DNA of 64,000 nt from Rubellimicrobium thermophilum DSM 16684 (GTDB lineage Bacteria; Pseudomonadota; Alphaproteobacteria; Rhodobacterales; Rhodobacteraceae), in assembly GCF_000442315.1 (NCBI RefSeq), contig NZ_KE557320.1, forward strand, positions 831,606 through 895,605. Reading direction: 5' to 3'. Below the pieces are notes generated by a model. The model saw only the letters and a list, made by a program, of their open reading frames with translations, searched no databases and had not been told where the DNA came from. Within the stretch, counting starts at the first letter, position 1. Each line of letters begins with the position of its first letter. Positions 29,504-38,738 of the stretch are shown here, piece by piece. The position numbers and the translations under genes were made by a program.

Positions 29504-29585
29504 GGGAGACAGGGTTGTGTGGGACCAGGCTCGGGCTAGGCTGCGCAGGACAGGCGGCCGGGGAGTCCATGGGGAGAGTCAGGGC

Positions 29586-31114
29586 ATGACAGCAGGGCAG
29601 ATCACGCGGCGGGGCCTGCTGGCAGGGGGGCTGACGATGCTGGCCGGGGCGGCATGGGCCGAAGCGCCCGGCACCGCCTTGCGTCCCCGTGCCCGCGCCG
29701 GCCTGTCCGCCGGATCAGGCGGCCCGCCCCGCCCTGGCGTCAGCCCTTCGCCAAGGGCGGACATCGCCGCAATGGTGCGCGAGGCCGGCCTCGAGGGGCG
29801 GGTCTCCGTTGCCCTCGTGGATCTGCGGACAGGCACGATCCTCGATGCGCTGGATCCCACCCGCCCGGTTCCTCCCGCCTCGGTCGCCAAGGCCGCGACC
29901 GCCCTCTACGCCATCGAGACACTGGGCCCCGACCATCGTTTCCGCACCCGTGTGCTGGCCACGGGGCCCGTGCAGGACGGGCTTGTGGAGGGCGATCTGA
30001 TCCTTGCCGGCGGGGGCGATCCGGTGCTGACGACAGACCGCCTCGCCGATCTGGCCCGCCCTGCTGCGACGAACGGCCGGCATCACCGGCCGGCCCGGGG
30101 TCTTTCGCGTCGGTGGGGGGGCCGCCCTCGCCCCATGTCGAGGAGATCGCGCCCGAGCAGCTCGACCATCTTGCCTACAATCCTTCGCTCTCGGGGCTCA
30201 ATCTCAACTTCAACCGGGTGTTCTTTGCCTGGCAGCGCGAGGGCAGCGGCTGGCGTCTCAGCCTCGATGCCCGGGGGGACCGCTACCGCCCCGAGGTGCA
30301 GATCGCCCGCATCACGGCCGAACCGCGGAGCCTGCCCGTCTACACCTATCGGCGCGAGGCCGGGATCGATGTCTGGACGGTGGCCGATCGGCAACTGGGC
30401 GAATCCGGTTCGCGATGGCTGCCGGTGCGGGACCCGGCGCTCTATGCCGGACAGGGCCTTCCGCGGAGTGGCGAAGGAGATGGGCACGATCCTGCCCCCG
30501 CTGCGCCGATCGCGGCGCTGCCCGAAGGGGCCGTGGAGCTGGCCGCCCTCGAGAGCGACCGGCTCGAGGCGATCCTCATCGACATGCTGCGCTATTCGAC
30601 CAATCTCACGGCCGAGGCGGTCGGTCTCGCGGCCTCGCAGGGGCGGGGGCTGACCCCCCTCTCGCCTGCCGAGTCCGCCTCCGCGATGACCCGCTGGATC
30701 CGCAGGCGGACGGGCGCCCGGATGCATCTGGTGGACCATTCCGGCCTGGGCGGGGAGAGCCGGATGACCGCGCAGGAGATGGCAATCATGCTGGCCGCCC
30801 CGGGGGTGATGGAAACCCTCCGGCCGCTGCTGCGCGACATCCCCCTGACCGATGCGGCCGGCACACCCCTGCCCCTGCCCCCGGCCATCGTCCGGGCCAA
30901 GACCGGGACGCTCAACTTCGTCTCGACCCTGGCCGGCTATGCCCGCACGACGCCGGGCGCTGATCTGGCCTTTGCCATCTTCGCCGCCGACCCCGAACGG
31001 CGTGCCGCCGCCTCAACCTCGGAAGAGGAGATCCCGCCCGGCAGCCGCGACTGGATCGCCCGGGCGCGGCGGCTCCAGCAGCGGCTGCTGCAGCGCTGGG
31101 GAACGATCGGATGA
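29586..31114 (+). CDS. dacB: D-alanyl-D-alanine carboxypeptidase/endopeptidase, PBP4/DacB type (four frame breaks)
   Basis: A 508-residue S13-type periplasmic penicillin-binding peptidase after corrections. A Tat-like signal is present (TRRGLLAGGLTMLAGAAWA). The catalytic SxxK is PASVAKAATA, the SxN is YSTNLTAEAVG, and the KTG is AKTGTLNFVSTLAGYA. Breaks: one extra C at about 30059-30061; one extra G in G7 at 30115-30121; one extra G near 30448-30450; and one missing base near 30495-30500 before ALPEGAVELAALES. The two frames interleave so exactly that I take them for sequence errors, although decay cannot be excluded. It cleaves D-Ala-D-Ala or meso-DAP crosslinks in peptidoglycan. Confidence 0.85.
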
Positions 31115-31120
31115 TCCCGG

Positions 31121-31151
31121 CCTGCCGCCCGCCTGCCGCCCGCCTGCCGCC
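31121..31151. repeat. Eleven-base tandem repeat, about three copies
   Basis: CCTGCCGCCCG repeats at 31121-31131 and 31132-31142 and in part at 31143-31151. It lies just after dacB and before the next small gene. The unit is not a multiple of three and no gene needs it. It probably arose by slippage. Confidence 0.5.
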
Positions 31152-31242
31152 GATCGGCAGAATCCTGCAGACGCCGCCATTCGGCCTTGTTCCTGACACA
31201 GTCCTGCATCTGGCTGATCCCGAGAACGGAGGGGGGCGTGGC

Positions 31243-31446
31243 ATGGCATTGGTGGCGATCGGCGGCATTCTCGGGTTCTTCGCTGGGCTGGGCGGGCTTG
31301 TGCTGCTCGATCTCTCCTGGCTCGAGGCGGTCGCCCTCTGGGCGGGGGGCGGACCGGCCGGGGCGGTGGCCTCTGTGCTGCGATGCGTCGCGCGGCCCGG
31401 CAGCCCGGGCGGTGATGATCGACCGGCGCTCGCCCGGATTGCATGA
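31243..31446 (+). CDS. Small membrane protein, hypothetical
   Basis: A 67-residue protein. I choose the ATG at 31243, after GGAGGGGGGCG, over the longer frame from 31111, whose first 44 residues are basic and proline-rich and overlap dacB. Two hydrophobic segments are seen: ALVAIGGILGFFAGLGGLVLL and WLEAVALWAGGGPAGAVASVL, followed by a short polar tail. I do not recognise a family; it may be a Rhodobacterales-specific inner-membrane protein. Confidence 0.6.
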   Translation: MALVAIGGILGFFAGLGGLVLLDLSWLEAVALWAGGGPAGAVASVLRCVARPGSPGGDDRPALARIA

Positions 31447-31592
31447 CGGGGCTGGACAGGGGGCCATCAGGTCGGGCATGATCCCCCTGCGACGTCTCTA
31501 TCGACCACGGTCCCTCACGGCCCAGGGCATCGATCAGCCTGACGAGCCGGTCCGCTGCAATCCCGCGAGCGGAAAAGACGAGGAGATCCGGG

Positions 31593-31799
31593 ATGCCCAG
31601 CGGCACCGTGAAATGGTTCAACACCACCAAGGGTTATGGCTTCATCGCCCCCGACGGCGGCAAGAAGGACGTGTTCGTCCATATCTCTGCCGTCGAGCGG
31701 TCCGGGCTGAAGGGGCTGCGCGACAATCAGAAGGTCACCTTCGACATCGAGACCGGCCGCGACGGACGCGAATCGGCCGTCAACCTGCATCTCGCCTGA
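31593..31799 (+). CDS. Cold-shock protein, CspA family
   Basis: A 68-residue cold-shock protein, almost the same as the one at 21521: RNP1 KGYGFIAP and RNP2 VFVHISAV. It differs mainly in the last third (SGLKGLRDNQ and the tail SAVNLHLA). The ATG at 31593 follows AGGAGATCCGGG. About 146 bases of untranslated sequence precede it, long enough for a csp-type leader. The DUF4329 lipoprotein starts 64 bases after its stop. Confidence 0.93.
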   Translation: MPSGTVKWFNTTKGYGFIAPDGGKKDVFVHISAVERSGLKGLRDNQKVTFDIETGRDGRESAVNLHLA

Positions 31800-31863
31800 A
31801 CCGGGTGCGAAGCCGCATCCGTTCGGCCGATCGCGCGATGAACCGCCAACGGATGGCCTGCCG

Positions 31864-32529
31864 ATGATCCGGCAGGCCTTTCCTTTCGCGGTGGCGGCAA
31901 TGCTCGGCGCCTGCGCCGCCCCGCTTCCCCTGCCGTCCGTCCCGTCCGGACAAGGTCATGCGGTGCCGAACTCCGCGGCGCCCAGGGACACCGCCTCGCC
32001 GCCTGGCGTCCTCCATGCCGCACCGCGATCCGCCCGCCGCGGCTTTCCCACCGCCGAAGCCACCGCCTCGGGCACGGAACTGGCCTTCGTCCGCGATCTG
32101 ATGGCCAGCCTGCAGCCCCTGTCCTTTGCCGGAAACCGCGAATATTGCGGCTATATCGGCCATGATCCGGCCGGCCGGCTGATGCATACCCCCCCTGTCG
32201 CCGGGGCGGAGGCCTCCTGCCCCCTGCCCCCGATTCCCCAGGGGATGACCGTCATCGCCTCCTACCACACCCATGGCACCTATTCGCCATGGTATGCCTC
32301 GGAATGGCCGACCACGCAGGACGTGAACACCGATGCCGCCGACGGCATCGACGGTTACATCGCTACACCGGGCGGGCGGCTGTGGCATGTCGATACCGAT
32401 ACCATGACAGTGCGCCAGATCTGCGGCCGGGGCTGTCTGCCGCAGGATCCGAACTACCGCCCGGAGGACGACGGGCCGCTGCGCCCGGTCATGACCTATG
32501 ACCAGCTCCTCGCCTGGGAGCGGAGCTGA
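31864..32529 (+). CDS. DUF4329 lipoprotein
   Basis: A 221-residue predicted lipoprotein: the signal RQAFPFAVAAMLGACAAP has a lipobox LGAC with Cys at about residue 18. A proline/alanine-rich linker is followed by a C-terminal domain of about 140 residues with REYCGYIG, SYHTHGTYSPWYASEWPTTQD and YIATPGGRLWHVD. These are features of DUF4329, found in secreted or toxin-associated proteins. Histidines in HTH with a downstream TxxD look like a JAMM metal site; this is my inference. It follows the csp gene and converges with the esterase gene. Confidence 0.78.
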   Translation: MIRQAFPFAVAAMLGACAAPLPLPSVPSGQGHAVPNSAAPRDTASPPGVLHAAPRSARRGFPTAEATASGTELAFVRDLMASLQPLSFAGNREYCGYIGHDPAGRLMHTPPVAGAEASCPLPPIPQGMTVIASYHTHGTYSPWYASEWPTTQDVNTDAADGIDGYIATPGGRLWHVDTDTMTVRQICGRGCLPQDPNYRPEDDGPLRPVMTYDQLLAWERS

Positions 32530-32536
32530 GAGCCGT

Positions 32537-33160
32537 TCAGCGACGCGCCTCTTCGGCCAGGGCCAGTGCCGCAGGGCCGAGCGATCCGGCCACGATCCGG
32601 CGGACCCCTGCCGCATTCGGATGGATCCCGTCCGGCTGCATCCAGTCCCGCAACGCGGCATCGAGGGTCCCCCCCTCCCGCAGGGGCGCAAAGAAATCCG
32701 GGATCAGGGCGGCGCCGAATTCGGCCGCCAGATCGGGATACATGCCGTCGAAGGCGGCCTCGTAATCCGGTCCATACTGGCCCGAGGCGTCGATCCCGAC
32801 CAGCAGCACCGGCAGATCGCGCGCGGCAATCCCTTCGAGGATGCCGCGCAGGTTCTCCCGGCTTGCGGCCGGGTCGATTCCGCGCAGGAAGTCATTCCCC
32901 CCGAGCTGGACGATCACCGCATCCACCTCATCCGTCAGCGCCCAGTCCAGACGCGACAGCCCCCCAGCCGTCGTGTCGCCCGAAACGCCCGCATTCACGA
33001 TCTCCACGGACGCCCCTGCCTCATCCAGCCAGGCCTGGAGCTGCGGCGCCAGCCCCTCGCCCGCCGCCAGGCCGTAACCGGCCGACAGGCTGTCCCCCAG
33101 AAGCAGGATGGTGACCGGATCGTCCTGAGCCGGGGCGGCCACCGGCAGAAGGACAGCCAT
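32537..33160 (-). CDS. Arylesterase/lysophospholipase, GDSL (TesA-like)
   Basis: An SGNH hydrolase of about 207 residues with a short signal MAVLLPVAAPAQ. The catalytic serine is in block I LLLGDSLSAGYGL; block III is VQLGGNDFLRG; block V, QPDGIHPNAAG, supplies Asp and His. It is close in pattern to E. coli TesA (thioesterase I) and the arylesterases of alphaproteobacteria, which hydrolyse acyl and aryl esters in the periplasm. The start is uncertain; an upstream ATG at 33241 would give a longer N-terminus that overlaps the divergent ABC gene. Divergent tesA with ybbA/ybbP is a known arrangement. Confidence 0.87.
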   Translation of the reverse strand: MAVLLPVAAPAQDDPVTILLLGDSLSAGYGLAAGEGLAPQLQAWLDEAGASVEIVNAGVSGDTTAGGLSRLDWALTDEVDAVIVQLGGNDFLRGIDPAASRENLRGILEGIAARDLPVLLVGIDASGQYGPDYEAAFDGMYPDLAAEFGAALIPDFFAPLREGGTLDAALRDWMQPDGIHPNAAGVRRIVAGSLGPAALALAEEARR

Positions 33161-33239
33161 GATCCAGGCGGCCGAGAGGTTGCGTAACCGGGGCGTGTGC
33201 CTAGATCGCGGAGGGTGCCCCGCCGTCGGAGACTCCGTC

Positions 33240-33956
33240 ATGTTCCCCATGCCCGAACCCGTCCTGTCCCTGCGCCATGCAGGTCTCACTCTGCCCGCGG
33301 ATGCCGGGCCGGTCGAGATCCTCCGGGACATCACGCTCGACATCGCGCCGGGCGAGACGGTGGGGCTTGTCGGTCCGTCGGGATCAGGCAAGTCGTCGCT
33401 CCTCATGCTGATGGGTGGGCTCGAACGCGCCACGGCCGGGACGGTGCGGGCCCTGGGGCATGACCTCTCCGGGATGGACGAGGATGCCCTTGCACGGTTC
33501 CGCCTCGGCAATCTAGGTGTCGTCTTCCAGTCCTTCCACCTCATCCCGACGATGACCGCGCTCGAGAATGTGGCAACCCCGCTCGAGCTGGCCGGGATCC
33601 GCGATGCCTTCGCCCGTGCCGCGTCCGAACTGGACGCCGTGGGCCTGTCCTATCGTGCAGGTCACTATCCGTCTCAGATGTCGGGAGGCGAGCAGCAGCG
33701 CGTCGCCCTCGCCCGTGCCTCGGTCATGAGACCCCGGATCCTGCTGGCCGACGAACCGACCGGGAATCTCGACGAGCGGACCGGTGCGGCCATCATCGAC
33801 CTTCTCTTCGGTCTGCCCGAACGGTTCGGGGCGACGCTGGTCCTTGTCACCCATGACGAAAGGCTCGCGCGGCGCTGTCACCGGATCGTGCGGTTGCGCG
33901 ATGGACGCATCGACAGCCAGACCGAGGGAACCCGTCAGGCCGAGGCGGCGGAATGA
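33240..33956 (+). CDS. ABC transporter ATP-binding protein, YbbA-like
   Basis: A 238-residue LolD/MacB-type ATPase. Walker A is GPSGSGKSS, the Q-loop VFQSFHLIPTMTA, the signature LSGGEQ-like MSGGEQQRVALARA, and Walker B LLADEPTGNLD, with the H-switch VTHDERLA. It pairs with the permease that follows and overlaps it by ATGA at 33953-33956. The divergent esterase completes a tesA-ybbA-ybbP type cluster. The substrate is unknown; a lipid or lysophospholipid role is inferred. The start at 33240 has GGAG upstream; 33249 is an alternative. Confidence 0.92.
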   Translation: MFPMPEPVLSLRHAGLTLPADAGPVEILRDITLDIAPGETVGLVGPSGSGKSSLLMLMGGLERATAGTVRALGHDLSGMDEDALARFRLGNLGVVFQSFHLIPTMTALENVATPLELAGIRDAFARAASELDAVGLSYRAGHYPSQMSGGEQQRVALARASVMRPRILLADEPTGNLDERTGAAIIDLLFGLPERFGATLVLVTHDERLARRCHRIVRLRDGRIDSQTEGTRQAEAAE

Positions 33957-36488
33957 GCGCCGCCCTGCGGCTTGCCGCGCGGGAACTGCGCGCCGGCCTG
34001 AGGGGCGGATTGCGGGGATTCCGCATCTTCCTTCTCTGCCTGATCTTTGGGGTCGCAGCCATCGCCGCGGTCGGTTCGGTGCGCGCGGCGATCCAGACCG
34101 GGCTGGAGCGCGAAGGCGCGCGCCTTCTGGGCGGGGATGCCGAGGCGGAACTGACCTACCGCTTCGCCAGCCCCGAGGAACGCGACTGGATGGAGCGCAT
34201 CGCCCTGCGCATCTCGGAAGTCGTGGATTTCCGATCCCTGCTCGTTGCCGATCCGGAAGGCCGGGCCGAGCGGGCCCTGACGCAGGTCCTGGCCGTGGAC
34301 GATCTCTATCCGCTGATCGGGACGGTCGAGCTTGATCCGCCGATGCCCCTTGCCGCGGCCCTTGCCGGCGACGGAGAACACCCGGGCCTTGTGGCCGAGA
34401 GGGCGCTGACCGATCGGCTGGGCCTGTCGCCGGGCGATCGGGTCCGGATCGGCAGCGCGGATTTCGTCCTCTCGGCGGTCCTTGTCCGCTATCCCGACAA
34501 TGCCAGCGCAGGTTTCGGGCTGGGGCCGCGCAGCCTGCTGCGCCGGGCGGATCTGGACGGCTCCGGCCTGCTGGCCGAAGGCACGCTGTTCGAGACGCTC
34601 TACCGGCTCGACCTGCCCGAGACGGCCAACCTCGACGCGCTGGCCGCGGAGGCCGATGCCCTCTGGCGTGACCGGGGGATGCGCTGGCGCGATGCACGAT
34701 CGGGCGCAGGCGGCACCGGACGGGCCGTCGAAAGACTGGGCGCCTTCCTGGTCCTCGTGGGGCTGTCGGGCCTGGCTGTGGGGGGCGTGGGCGTGTCAGC
34801 CGCGGTCTCGGCCCGTATCCGCGCCCGGACCGAGACAATCGCCACGCTGCGGACGCTCGGCGCCTCGCGCCGGGTGATCTTCACGAGCTGCTTCCTGGAG
34901 ATCGGAACGCTGGCTCTTCTGGGGGTCGTCCTGGGATTGCTGCTGGGAAGTCTGGTGCCCCTTGCCGCATCCCCGTGGATCGCCGCGGCCCTGCCGCTGC
35001 CGGCGGTCTTTCGGCTTCATCCCGGCCCGCTGGCCGAAGCCGCGCTCTATGGCATGCTGGCCGCGCTGCTGTTCACGCTCTGGCCGCTGGCACGGGCGAC
35101 GGATATCCGCGCGGCCGCCCTGTTCCGCGAGGCGCTGGCAGGCGGACGACGCTTGCCGCGCTGGCCCTATCTGTTCGCCAGTGCCGCGATCCTCGCCACG
35201 CTTCTGGCGGCGGCGGCCTGGTTCTCGGGGGCAGTGGGACTCACGCTGTGGACGGCGGGAGGAATCGCAGCGGCACTGACGCTGCTGGCGCTGGCGGCGG
35301 CTATCATCCGTCAGGCGGCGCGCCGGGCGCGGATGATCGCGCGGGGACGGCCGGCCCTGCGGCTGGCGCTCGGGGCGGTGGGCGCGCGGGGGGGCGAGAC
35401 AGGGCCGGTGGTGCTGGCGCTGGGCCTCGGGCTGTCGGTGCTGGCCGCCGTGGGGCAGATCGACGGCAATCTGCGCCGCGCCATCACGCAAGAGCTGCCC
35501 GCTGTCGCGCCCTCCTACTTCATCCTGGACATCCAGCCCGACCAGATCGCCCCCCTGCGTGAAAGACTGGCGGCCAATCCGGCCGTCTCCGCCGTGGACG
35601 CCGCCCCGATGCTACGCGGAATCCTGACCGCCGTGAACGGCATCCCGGCCGAAGAGGCGACCGGCGGCCACTGGATCAGCCGGGGCGACAGGGGTGTGAC
35701 CTATTCCGAAACCCCGCCCGAGGGCTCCCGGATCACCGCCGGCACCTGGTGGCCCGAGGGCTATGACGGCCCCCCCCTGGTCAGCGTGTCGGCCACCGAA
35801 GCCGAGGAAGCGGGGCTGCGTCTGGGCGACCGGCTGACGGTCAACATCCTCGGCCGCAACATCGAGGCCGAAATCGCCAGCTTTCGCGAGGTGGATTTCC
35901 GCAGCGCCGGAATCGGCTTCGTCCTCGTCATGAATCCCGCGGCGCTGGCCGGTGCGCCGCATAGCTGGATCGCGACCATCCATGCCGAGGAGGAGGCCGA
36001 AGCCGCCATCCTGCGTGACCTTGCCGAAACCTGGCCGAACCTGACCGCCATCCGCATCCGCGATGCCGTGGCCGAAGCGCAGCGTCTGGTCGAAGGGGTG
36101 GCGGCGGCCATCCGCACGGCGGCACTGGCCAGCCTGGCGACGGGGTTCCTCGTGCTGATCGGCGCCGCCGCAGCAGGCGAACAGGCGCGGGCCTGGGAAG
36201 CGGCGGTGCTCAGGACGCTGGGCGCCACTCCGCGCCTGATCCTGCGCAGCTTTGCGATGCGCGCGGCCCTGATGGGGGCGGCGGCCGGCCTTGTCGCGCT
36301 GGTCGCCGGGTCGGCAGGGGCCTGGGGCGTGATGCGCTTCGTCATGGATGCCGAGTTCCGCCCCATCTGGAGCAATGCCCTCGCCATCTGGGGGGCGGGC
36401 ACGCTTGCAGCGCTGGGGGCGGGGGCTGCTTTTCGCGCTGCGTCCCCTGGCCATCCGCCCGGCCCGGATCCTGCGGGAAAGGGAATGA
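33953..36488 (+). CDS. ABC transporter permease, YbbP/FtsX-like (frame broken near 36423)
   Basis: An 844-residue permease with FtsX-type domains. It has an N-terminal segment FRIFLLCLIFGVAAIAAVGSV, a large periplasmic domain and several helices in two FtsX units (VVLALGLGLSVLAAVG region in the middle; LASLATGFLVLIGAAA at the end). One G too many in G5 at 36421-36425 shifts the last 21 residues: the expected end LLFALRPLAIRPARILRERE reads to a stop at 36486-36488. Uncorrected, the frame runs on to 36853 through clpX antisense. It forms a transporter with the ATPase upstream. Confidence 0.88.
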
Positions 36489-36520
36489 AAGGGCAGCGGA
36501 CGGGCCGAGCTCTGCAAGAA

Positions 36521-36538
36521 GCCCGGAGGAGACCGGGC
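36521..36538. terminator. Bidirectional hairpin between ybbP-like gene and clpX
   Basis: GCCCGG (36521-36526) and CCGGGC (36533-36538) form a 6-bp stem with a 6-base loop. It lies between the convergent ends of the permease gene and clpX, where a terminator serving both directions would be expected. No T run is seen on either strand. Confidence 0.4.
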
Positions 36539-36582
36539 AACCCGCACAAGCCGGCCCGTCGCGCAGCCCTTTCGGCCTGCGA

Positions 36583-37854
36583 TCAGCTTGCCGTGGCCAC
36601 GCCCTTCTTGGCAGGCGTTTCGGTGTGGATCATCAGGGGCTTGCCGCCCGGCTGGACGGCCTCCTCATTGACGACCACCTCACGCACAGAGGTCAGGCTC
36701 GGCAGCTCGAACATGGTATCGAGCAGGATCTCCTCCATGATCGAACGCAGGCCGCGGGCGCCGGTCTTTCTCTCGATGGCGCGCCTGGCGATCGCCTTGA
36801 GCGCATCCTCGGTGAAGGTGAGTTTGGTATCCTCCATCTCGAAGAGGCGCTGATACTGCTTGACCAGAGCGTTCTTGGGCTCGGTCAGGATCCGGATCAG
36901 GGCTGCCTCGTCGAGATCCGTGAGCGTGGCGATGACCGGCAGGCGGCCGACGAATTCCGGGATCAGGCCGAACTTCAGAAGATCCTCGGGCTCGAGATCC
37001 TTGAAGATCTCGCCGACGGAGCGTTCGTCGGGCGCCATGACCTTGGCGCCGAAGCCCATGCCGGTGCCCTTGGAACGCTGGGCAATGATCTTTTCCAGCC
37101 CGGCAAAGGCACCGCCGCAGATGAACAGGATGTTGGTCGTGTCCACCTGCAGGAATTCCTGCTGGGGATGCTTGCGCCCGCCTTGCGGCGGCACGGAGGC
37201 GATGGTGCCCTCCATGATCTTCAGCAGGGCCTGCTGGACGCCCTCGCCGCTGACATCGCGGGTGATGGAAGGGTTGTCCGACTTGCGGGTGATCTTGTCC
37301 ACCTCGTCGATGTAGACGATCCCCCGCTGGGCCCGTTCGACATTGTATTCCGAAGCCTGGAGCAGCTTGAGGATGATGTTCTCCACATCCTCGCCGACAT
37401 AGCCCGCCTCGGTCAGCGTGGTGGCATCGGCCATGGTGAAGGGCACATCGAGGATGCGCGCCAGCGTCTGGGCCAGAAGCGTCTTGCCGCAGCCGGTCGG
37501 GCCGATCAGCAGGATGTTGGACTTGGCCAGTTCGATGTCGCTCGCCTTCTGGGCGTGGTTCAGCCGCTTGTAGTGGTTGTGCACGGCCACCGACAGGACA
37601 CGCTTGGCATGCTCCTGCCCGATCACATAGTCGTCGAGGACGTCGCAGATCTCTCGCGGGGTGGGCACGCCATCGCCGGACTTGAGCCCGGAGGACTTCG
37701 TCTCCTCGCGGATGATATCCATGCAGAGCTCGACGCATTCATCGCAGATGAACACGGTCGGCCCGGCAATGAGCTTGCGCACCTCATGCTGGCTCTTGCC
37801 GCAGAAGGAGCAGTAGAGGGTGTTCTTGCCGTCGCTGCCGGATGCGTTCGCCAT
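36583..37854 (-). CDS. clpX: ATP-dependent Clp protease ATP-binding subunit ClpX
   Basis: A 423-residue AAA+ unfoldase that feeds ssrA-tagged and other substrates to ClpP. The N-terminal C4 zinc domain has YCSFCGKSQ and [10 protein letters not shown]; Walker A is [15 protein letters not shown], Walker B is [11 protein letters not shown], the pore loop is GYVGEDVE, and the IGF loop is [13 protein letters not shown]. The length is typical. It is followed at 157 bases by clpP in the same direction, with clpP transcribed first, so they probably share a promoter and clpX may have its own. Confidence 0.97.
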   Translation of the reverse strand: MANASGSDGKNTLYCSFCGKSQHEVRKLIAGPTVFICDECVELCMDIIREETKSSGLKSGDGVPTPREICDVLDDYVIGQEHAKRVLSVAVHNHYKRLNHAQKASDIELAKSNILLIGPTGCGKTLLAQTLARILDVPFTMADATTLTEAGYVGEDVENIILKLLQASEYNVERAQRGIVYIDEVDKITRKSDNPSITRDVSGEGVQQALLKIMEGTIASVPPQGGRKHPQQEFLQVDTTNILFICGGAFAGLEKIIAQRSKGTGMGFGAKVMAPDERSVGEIFKDLEPEDLLKFGLIPEFVGRLPVIATLTDLDEAALIRILTEPKNALVKQYQRLFEMEDTKLTFTEDALKAIARRAIERKTGARGLRSIMEEILLDTMFELPSLTSVREVVVNEEAVQPGGKPLMIHTETPAKKGVATAS

Positions 37855-38011
37855 GTGACTCCTCTGGCCCGCACGGGCGTCTTAGTCGATTGCCCCTCCG
37901 GGCACGTCGGGGCCGGGGCATTCCACGGCCCATCACAAAGGTTAGGTCAGCCGGTCGGGCTCCACAATGCCAAAATCCCGTGTCGGGGCACCCGAACAGT
38001 GACCTGTTGCC

Positions 38012-38653
38012 TCATGCCGCCGCCGATTCGGACCCGGCCTTCCCGCCTTCGCGGGTGGTCAGGATGTCGTCGATGAGACCCCATGCCTTGGCCTCTTCCG
38101 GATCCATGAAGCGGTCCCGCTCCAGCGCGGCCTCCACCGCCTCCATCGACTGGCCGGTATGCTTGACATAGATCTCGTTCAGGCGCTTGCGCAGCGCCTC
38201 GGTCCGGCGGGCGTGGATGAGGATGTCGGTCGCCTGGCCCTGGAAGCCGCCCGAAGGCTGGTGGACCATGATCTCGGAATTGGGAAGCGAGAAGCGCATC
38301 CCCTTCTCCCCCGCCGTCAGCAGGAGCGAACCCATCGAGGCCGCCTGACCGATGACAAGGGTCGAGACCTTGGGGCGGATGTACTGCATCGTGTCGTAGA
38401 TCGACAGCCCGGAGGTGACGACGCCACCGGGGCTGTTGATGTACATGGAGATTTCCTTCTTGGGATTCTCCGCCTCCAGATGCAGGAGCTGGGCCACGAC
38501 GAGCTGGGCCATCACATCGTGGATGGGGCCGGAGACGAAGATCACCCGCTCCTTCAGAAGGCGGGAGAAGATGTCATAGGCCCGCTCGCCCCGGCTGGTC
38601 TGCTCGACCACCATGGGGACGAGATTCATGTAGTGATCGACGGGATCTTTCAT
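38012..38653 (-). CDS. clpP: ATP-dependent Clp protease proteolytic subunit ClpP
   Basis: A 213-residue serine protease. The catalytic Ser106 is in [11 protein letters not shown], His131 in [14 protein letters not shown], and the aspartate is in the [23 protein letters not shown] segment. It assembles as a tetradecamer with ClpX. The start at 38653 follows a GAAAGGTCC-type ribosome site. The normal order clpP-clpX is kept. A histidine kinase gene of the stress module lies downstream but on the other side. Confidence 0.97.
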   Translation of the reverse strand: MKDPVDHYMNLVPMVVEQTSRGERAYDIFSRLLKERVIFVSGPIHDVMAQLVVAQLLHLEAENPKKEISMYINSPGGVVTSGLSIYDTMQYIRPKVSTLVIGQAASMGSLLLTAGEKGMRFSLPNSEIMVHQPSGGFQGQATDILIHARRTEALRKRLNEIYVKHTGQSMEAVEAALERDRFMDPEEAKAWGLIDDILTTREGGKAGSESAAA

Positions 38654-38738
38654 GGGCGGACCTTTCGCGAGACAGGCCCTAGATACGGTCGCAGGACAGG
38701 GGCCGCAAGGGCGCTGCGGATGCGCAGATGTGCAAAGC

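Noticed and set aside
36625-38076. A 483-codon plus-strand frame across clpX
   Set aside because: It is the antisense shadow of clpX, whose zinc-finger and AAA+ motifs are intact on the minus strand.
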